Source: Channallabes apus (Eukaryota > Chordata > Actinopteri > Siluriformes > Clariidae). Taken from it: 64,000 bases of DNA. The first letter of the stretch is position 1. Each line of letters opens with the position of its first letter. Positions 58,022 through 64,000 of the stretch are shown one piece after another. Where the stretch lies: NCBI GenBank assembly GCA_030522415.1, contig CM060109.1, positions 6,391,155 to 6,455,154 of the forward strand. The letters run 5' to 3'. A program made the translations under genes and the position numbers. Below the pieces are notes generated by a model. It worked only from the letters and a program-made list of their open reading frames with translations, had not been told where the DNA came from and ran no database searches.

Positions 58022-58559
58022 GTAGCACCGCCTCTCTCACCTCCGGCTATAGTGATAGTGAAGTTAGTGGATTCCAGAGCATCATTATAAGCTAATTTGT
58101 GACATGTAAGGAATTTTAATGTCAATAAATCAATATGTTTAATGTCAATGTTCCGTCTCACGAGCTCTGCTCTGACGTTATATTTCAGCTCAGAGGTGAG
58201 TCAGGATATAACCCTGACCTGTAACCATCAGAATCAGGTATCAGGTTTGACACACACACACACACACACACACACTATTATTGTGGTCCACAGACTGGAA
58301 ATTTTTATAAATATTGTCAATTTGTAGACAATTTAAGGCACTGAGTCAGAGTCAATGAGTCACCCAGAATCATCTAGAATTTCAGTTTACGGCAGTTCAG
58401 CACAGTTCCATGAAAGATTCAGGAATGATGGGAAGCAGCCTAAAGGGAGGAATGAATTAGCGTTAATGAAAGGATTAAAAGAAAAAAACAAAAAACAAAG
58501 AAATGACCAATAATTACACAAATAAACAGCGAACACATGATAAAGTAAAATTATCGAGG

Positions 58560-59050
58560 AGGAAGAATGGAAGGAAAGGAAAAAGGAAGGAAAGGAAAAA
58601 GGAAGGAAGAATGAATAAATGAAATGAGAAAGAAAGAATAGAAGAAAAAAAGAAATGAAGGAAGGAAAGAAGATACAGTAAGGGACTGAGAAAGAAAGAA
58701 AACAAGAAAGAAAGAAATGGAGGAAGGAATAAAAAAAACGTATATAGAAAACAGAATAGGAGAACGAGTGAAAGAAATGGAGGAAGGATACAAAAAAGAA
58801 AGAAAGAAAAGAAAGAAAGACATACCGTGTAGAGGAAGGAATCGAGAAAGAAGGAAACAGAAAGAAATTAAGAACAAAAGATAAAAGAAAGAATAGAAAA
58901 AGTAAATAAATAAATGGAGGAAGAGAAGAAAGAAAGAGAAAATAGAAGAAAGAAACAAAGAAATGGAGGAAGGAACCAAGAAAGAAAGAGCGAATTCAAG
59001 AAAGAAAGAAAGGAAGAAAGGAAGGGGTAAAAAAGACAAAGACAGAAAGC
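58560..59050. repeat. Purine-rich (GGAA/GAAA) low-complexity block
   Basis: GAAA, GGAA and AGAAAG motifs on the + strand, similar in style to 1-1620 but without an obvious higher-order unit. Confidence 0.85.
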
Positions 59051-59099
59051 TGGACTCTGATTGGTCAGAAGGTGTCGATGAACTGAGCAGCAGCTCTGC

Positions 59100-59787
59100 A
59101 GTAGATCTACAACACAGTGTAAACACGTGCGCTCGTCCTGACGCGTCACTGTTTCCATAGTAACGGCTCCTTCACACGGCCTTCTCCAGGCTTCCTCTCG
59201 CTCCACATGTTCACTCTCACTCTGTCCATCTTCTCATGCGGTAGAAGCATTTGTTCCGTCCCTATCGGCTCCTGACTGTTATTTTTGACATCATGTTCGG
59301 GACACGGTTCGAGGTGAAACTGCTTAGCGAGTCTACTTGTACAGAAAAGTTAGCCATAAAAAAATATTGATATTCATAAGCGTGTTTGTATTCGTCCGGC
59401 TGTGATCTTGGCTTCTGAAACTTTAGCGTCCTCAAGTAACTGTTCCATTTTATTCCTGTCAAATTCAGCACGGCGCCGCCTGAGCTTCGCTTGACGCCAC
59501 TTTCTCCTTCCTGTTCTTCCCCAGATTTCTTTCTTTTTTTTTTTTTCTTCAGCTGTACTTTTTACCGTAAGTGAAGAATTGAGTCATAGTTTAAACACGA
59601 GGCCCTTTGCTCTCGCTTATTCCCATATCTGAGAACAGTGTTTGAAGCCAGGAGTTATATTTTAATCATTCAAATTCTTAATGATGACACTGAATCCATT
59701 ATTAATGAGCGCAGTTCCTCCAGTGTACTCGGCTTGGCGAGCGAGGCAGTAAGTTCTACTCTCTTCATTTGATCTTCACAGCGCTCG

Positions 59788-59823
<36 letters not shown>

Positions 59824-60620
59824 TTTTATTTAAATATTCTCCAAACCATACAGCATGGTCCTTGAAAAAGAATTCTTCCACTTTTTAACTTTATTTCCCA
59901 AGGCTTTGTCTCTTTCTTTTTTTCTTCTTTCTTTTTTTTTTTGCTCTTTCCATCTTTTACTTGCTTTCATCTTCATCCAAGTTAAAAAAAAAAAAAAAAA
60001 AAAGAGACGTTAATCTTCTGCTAGTGTCTGTTAGAAATGCTTTTCAGACCTTGCTGAGACACTTCCACTCTAAATCAACTTTCAGATTTTAAGGTCATGT
60101 CCATTCTAAAGCCTTTAATTTTACAGTATAGTAAAACACACTTATGCTCTCGATGTCCTTTTAGATTTTTTTTTGGTTAACTAAAAATTAAACTAATCCT
60201 TTCTTGGGATTGATTATCAACACTGATTAAGTGATCATTAAGTTTACATATTGATTGTGCAAAAGTCTTGACTCCCCTTCATTTCTTCATATTATCCTTC
60301 CAAAGCTCCAGACTGTCTTGTATGTTTAATGTAGTCTTGGAGTACAGAAGTTCTCCAGGCTCCAGTCCCTCTACCTGAGCAGTTTCAGAGCAATGTTGTT
60401 CATTTGTTAAACCACACAGTGACCTATAAATCATTCAAGCATCTAACTTAAGTCCTGACCCAGTGAGAAACAGGTGCAGATGATGACAGACGATCAGGCC
60501 GGTGATTATTATAGTGTACTGTTGATGCTGAACGCTGAGTGGTTGGAACGGACAAGAGTGTCCAAAATATTGTACACAAGGCTCATATACACACAAGTTG
60601 AAAACCTATGGAGAGTTTAT
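59100..60620. other. Intronic sequence with T-rich and (CT)n patches
   Basis: A (CT)n patch (59785-59823), poly-T runs (59530-59550, 59930-59942) and a poly-A run (59985-60003). Nothing else recognised. Confidence 0.5.
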
Positions 60621-60667
60621 ACTGAATATAATCAGAGGTGTCAAGTAACGAAGTACAAATTACATTG

Positions 60668-61167
60668 CAGTGGTGTCAAAAGTATTCACATTCATTACTT
60701 GAGTAGAAGTATAGATACTAGGGTTCAAATATACTTGAAGTATCAACCCAAGCTTTTTACTTAAGTAAAAGTTTAAAAGTACTGGTTTCAAAACTACTTA
60801 AAGTATAAAAGTAAAAGTACCATTAGGGGCGACAAAAGCATTAATGTCTTGCTTTCTGATCATGCAATGGGGGGGGGGAGGGGCGATGGCGTTGTGCGCG
60901 TTCTGATCATGTGACGAGGGGGGGGGGGGCGTTGTGCGCGTTTTTATCATGCGACCAGGGGTGGTTGCGCGTTCTGATCATAAAAATAGAGTAACGAGGC
61001 TATTTTTAAAATGTAAGGAGTAGAAAGTACAGATAATTGCTTAAAAATGTAAGGAGTAGAAGTAAAAAGTCGGCTGAAAAATAATTACTCCAGTAAAGTA
61101 TAGATACCCAAAATTTCTACTTAAGTAAGGTAACGAAGTATTTGTACTTCATTACTTGACACCTCTG
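60668..61167. mobile_element. Nested hAT copy, 500 bp (MITE-like)
   Basis: Begins cagtggtgtcaaaagtattc and ends cattacttgacacctctg, flanked by the 8-bp duplication ttacattg at 60660-60667 and 61168-61175. Its left end matches the inverse of the outer element's right end, and its right end matches the inverse of the outer left end, so it is the same family inserted in opposite orientation. No coding capacity. Confidence 0.87.
60866..60985. repeat. Minisatellite inside the nested hAT, three units
   Basis: Units of about 40-50 bp built on gcgttgtgcgcgttctgatc then atgtgacgagggggg occur nearly three times, with poly-G runs of variable length between them. Confidence 0.8.
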
Positions 61168-61573
61168 TTACATTGTAAACACAAGTACAAATGTACATAA
61201 GTACATTACTTAAGTAGAAATTTTGGGTATCTATACTTTACTAGGTAATTATTTTTCAGCCGACTTTTACTTCTACTCCTTACATTTTCACGCAATTATC
61301 TGTACTTTATACTCCTTACTTTAAAAAAATCGCCTCGTTACTCCTATTTTATTTCAGCATGTCATTCAAAAAAAAATAAAATAAAATCGCGCCATCCGGA
61401 TTTGAGAGAATTTGATTGTGGTTGGATGAGAAGTATAAACATACCATTCCGACACCCTATTGGTTGGTACGCGATCCATCGCGCCTGCACATGATGTTAC
61501 GTCACACACTCCAGCAAGGACGTTTGAATAAAATAGCATTTTCGGTTGATAAGGTTGTGATAAATAGACGAAG

Positions 61574-61634
61574 ATGTCCGTGATAGAGACTCAAGATTCA
61601 AGCGAAATGTCACAACCAAGCACGAGCGAGGAAG
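61574..61634 (+). pseudogene. Candidate first coding exon of the outer hAT transposase
   Basis: ATG at 61574 opens MSVIETQDSSEMSQPSTSEE, and a GT donor follows directly (gaag|GTAACA). A promoter-like, C+G-containing upstream stretch precedes it. A short Ser/Glu-rich first exon before the BED finger exon would be plausible for Tol2-like elements. No further transposase exon remains before the element's right end, so it is a leftover. Confidence 0.45.
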
Positions 61635-61659
61635 GTAACAGCACCAGTAGGGTAACAGG

Positions 61660-61722
<63 letters not shown>
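61660..61722. repeat. (TA)n microsatellite, about 60 bp
   Basis: Uninterrupted TA run inside the outer hAT. Confidence 0.95.
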
Positions 61723-61724
<2 letters not shown>

Positions 61725-61845
61725 ATTGGCACCCTGTCCAGGGTGTACCCCGCCTAGTGCCCGAAGTCTCCTGGGATAGGCTCCAGGTCCCCCGCGACCC
61801 TGAAAACAGGATTAAGCGGTATAGAAAATGAATGAAGGAATGAAT
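61723..61845 (+). mobile_element. SINE-A, 5'-truncated
   Basis: Only the 3' part is present: ggattggcaccctgtccagg, gtgtaccccgcctagtgccc, ggataggctccaggtccccc and a GAATGAA-type tail. It begins directly at a (TA)n run and is followed by another, so it inserted into or next to AT repeats. Confidence 0.88.
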
Positions 61846-62589
61846 ATATATATATATATATAAATTTTAATTAACCACTTGGATGAATCCTTCATTCTGA
61901 CAGCACTAATGTTTATTGTAGACACCCACACAGGGGTAATTGTTACTAAGCCTGCCCCGTGTGCACTAATTTTCTTGTATGTTGCCCTCACAGATTCCTG
62001 CAGCTAAGCTTGGATGTACATTTACATTCCAATAAAGGTTACCGATGACACGCCACTGAAGTTTGACATTTTGCACCATTAAACTACATACAGTATAGGC
62101 AACTATTTATCATACAGTATCTTCTTCTCCATAAAACATGTTAATGCTCAGTAGTACACATATATGGTTCTTTAATGTATTTGCATTGTACTAAAATGCA
62201 TTCTTTTTCAATTGCCATATACAGAATCCCAAATCACTATGGCCGTTACAAAATACAACAAAAAAACAACACATTTTTCTTTTCTTTTTTTTATGAGGTG
62301 TTAGTGTACAGTAGTATATGAGGTGTTAGTGTACAGTAGTATACAGGCCCGTGGCACAGCCTAAGCTTTTATCCTTAATGCTTTTTTCCCCCTCACGTTA
62401 CTTTTACTTTTATACTTTAAGTAGTTTTGAAACCAGTACTTTTACACTTTTACTTGAGTAAAAAGCTTGAGTTGATACTTCAACTTCCAAAGACGTCTTT
62501 TTAAACCCTAGTATCTATACTTCTACTCAAGTAATGAATGTGAATACTTTTTACACCCTTGAATATAATAAAACTATAGATAGGTCTTA

Positions 62590-63042
62590 CACAATATATT
62601 GGCACCCCTTGTAATTGTAGTTTAGGTAACCACAAGATTTAAGTTGTTCTTGTAATTCATGCACAGTTATACTTGGGAATTCTTTTCTTTTCTTTTTGCC
62701 ACTGACCAATAAACTTTTGTCACCACCCCCAATATGTGGGGATAAAAATAAAAAGCTTTTTAGCTGCCTTTTTAACGAATGTGGGTCAACATACTTCTCT
62801 CTTATTTGACTCTAATGGACATTTAAAATGCTTGCTGTATACTCTCTATAATTTCCAGGGGCATCAATAATTATGACAAATGTTTTTTTATTGAAAAATA
62901 TTGCTTCTTAATCTTTTTTTCTATCTGAATTGAAACTAATAATATTGTACTGTACATACAATACTTCTTCACTTTTGCCCAACACTTTATTAGTATTATT
63001 ATTACTTTTTACTGATATTTACATGGTGTGCCAATTATTGTG
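62590..63042. mobile_element. Tc1/mariner-type MITE (probable)
   Basis: Left end cacaatatattggcacccct, tgtaattg and right end (inverse) cacaataattggcacaccat, gtaaat form matching terminal inverted repeats of about 25 bp. The interior is A/T-rich and non-coding. Clear TA duplications were not verified. It lies 20 bp from the outer hAT. Confidence 0.6.
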
Positions 63043-63269
63043 GCAAAGAATCATATTTTGCGTGGTTGGATCTTAACAAGGTTCCAAGTAGAGCTTCAAC
63101 ATGCAACAAGAAGAAATGGGAGTAAAACAAAACATTTTTTGAGCATTAAAAAAATAACGATTAAACTGAAACAGGCTGTTTTACAGCTGATCAAAATTTT
63201 AGGACCAGATGCCTTTAAAATGCCAAATCTGTGCAAAGATGTGGATTAATTGTCATTTTCTGTCACGTT

Positions 63270-64000
63270 CTGATGGCAAAGGAAAAAAAAACTCTCCCTT
63301 TTTGAACGTGGTTGTTGAACTGCATAATCAGGGTCTCACAGCGCGCCATCGCTGCTGAGGTGGGACGCAGTAAGACAGTCATTTTGAATTTCTTAAATGA
63401 TCCTGAGGGTTATGGAACAAAAAAGTCAAATGGAAGACCAAAACAATTTCACCAGCACTGAGCTAATTGGATCTAATTGGATGTCCGTCAAGACACTGGA
63501 CGATCCTCGACCCAAATTAAGGACGTTACTGTTGCTGACTGCAGCCCCATAACCATCAGACGGCATCTGAGACTGAAGGGCTTCAAAAACAAAAAACGTC
63601 TTCAAGGACCTCATCTCCTTGAACGCCACAGAACTGCTCGTTTGGACTTTGCAAGAGAGCACCAATCATGGGACATTCAAAGGTGGAAGAAAGTTTTATT
63701 CTCTGATGAGAAAAATTTTACGTTGATGGTCCTGATGGTTTCCAATGTTACTGGCATGATGAGCAGATCCCACCTGAGATGTTTTCTACGCGCCACAGTG
63801 GAGGGGACGATGGAGCTTCAGGAAGTGCAGGGGCGTCAAACGGCCGCTATGTCCAGATGTTGCAGAGAGCGTTCCTCATGACTGAGGGCCTCGTCTGTGT
63901 GGTAACCACTGGGTTTTTCAGCAGGACAACGCCACAGTACACAACGCCCGCAGGACAAGGGACTTCTTCCAGGAGAATAACATCACTCTTTTGGCCCATC
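63270..64000 (+). pseudogene. Tc1-like transposase remnant, running off the window
   Basis: Reading across at least two frames, the + strand gives the paired helix-turn-helix region (ALxNQGLTARAIAAEVGRSK-like at 63320-63375, then GRPK), [50 protein letters not shown] with the first catalytic Asp, and further on [18 protein letters not shown] with the second Asp, followed by NNITLLAH at the edge. Stops and frameshifts are present, but both catalytic Asp blocks are recognisable. The end of the gene lies right of the window. Confidence 0.85.

Larger units (their letters stand above)
60633..62561. mobile_element. hAT (Tol2-like) element, carrying a nested copy
   Basis: Begins cagaggtgtcaagtaacgaa and ends ...tactttttacacccttg. 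It is flanked by a perfect 8-bp duplication, aatataat, at 60625-60632 and 62562-62569. The start CAGAGGTGT and the TACTTAAGTA-rich subterminal DNA are those of Tol2/Ac-group hAT transposons, which make 8-bp duplications. A second element of the same family (60668-61167) is inserted 35 bp from the left end, and a truncated SINE with (TA)n runs sits inside (61660-61862). Most of the transposase gene is missing, although a plausible first exon remains at 61574-61634. Confidence 0.88.
43366..64000 (-). other. erbb4: erbb4 intron 3 (at least 20.6 kb)
   Basis: By comparison with human ERBB4, exon 3 (ending in ...LGLKNLT) should be the next exon upstream. No minus-strand segment resembling exons 1-3 was found between 43366 and 64000, so this whole stretch is read as intron 3. 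It contains many mobile elements (listed separately) and several repeat-poor blocks. The first introns of ERBB4 are very long in mammals, which fits. Confidence 0.65.

Noticed and set aside
43366..64000. Search for erbb4 exons 1-3 on the minus strand
   Set aside because: No segment resembling the YEDRYALAIFLNY or ELGLKNLT regions with splice sites was found; these exons probably lie to the right of the window.

Overview
The window looks like teleost fish DNA. It holds short, conserved vertebrate exons separated by long introns full of dinucleotide repeats, tRNA-headed SINEs, Tc1/mariner relics and hAT elements of the Tol2 type. The repeat landscape would suit an otophysan such as a catfish, but that is only an impression.

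One gene is recognisable. It lies on the minus strand and encodes the extracellular part of an ErbB receptor tyrosine kinase. Ten consecutive exons, matching human ERBB4 exons 4 to 13, were placed with AG/GT boundaries and an unbroken phase (132, 66, 119, 142, 114, 127, 74, 91, 200 and 133 nt; 1198 nt in all). I recall the same lengths for human ERBB4 except exon 4, which is one codon shorter here. They run from 43365 down to 2212 and cover the end of domain I, cysteine-rich domain II with its dimerization arm, domain III and the start of domain IV. Exons 1-3 should lie beyond the right end, and exon 14 onward (transmembrane segment, kinase) beyond the left end. I cannot tell erbb4a from erbb4b.

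Layout: 1-1620, purine-rich higher-order satellite (intron 13); 2212-2344, exon 13; 2345-10840, intron 12 with SINEs, a LINE scrap, a mariner scrap and a G/T-rich array; 10841-11040, exon 12; 12562-12652, exon 11; 12653-20809, intron 10 with an 830-bp CCTTCC minisatellite; 20810-20883, exon 10; 25115-25241, exon 9; 27211-27324, exon 8; 28213-28354, exon 7; 31749-31867, exon 6; 31868-38643, intron 5 with a 1.8-kb minisatellite that is G4-rich in the transcript; 38644-38709, exon 5; 43234-43365, exon 4; 43366-64000, more than 20 kb of intron 3.

Intron 3 holds the most unusual item: a 1760-bp element (49385-51144) with about 460-bp, nearly identical inverted arms, an 8-bp target duplication, and a GC-box plus CRE block in each arm. 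Intron 3 also holds two nested copies of a Tol2-like hAT family (60633-62561), and the outer copy keeps a plausible first coding exon. Other second-look items are TG/CA repeats abutting the splice sites of exons 5, 6 and 13, and a decayed array of exon-8 donor look-alikes. No complete intronless gene, RNA gene, CRISPR array or viral gene was seen.
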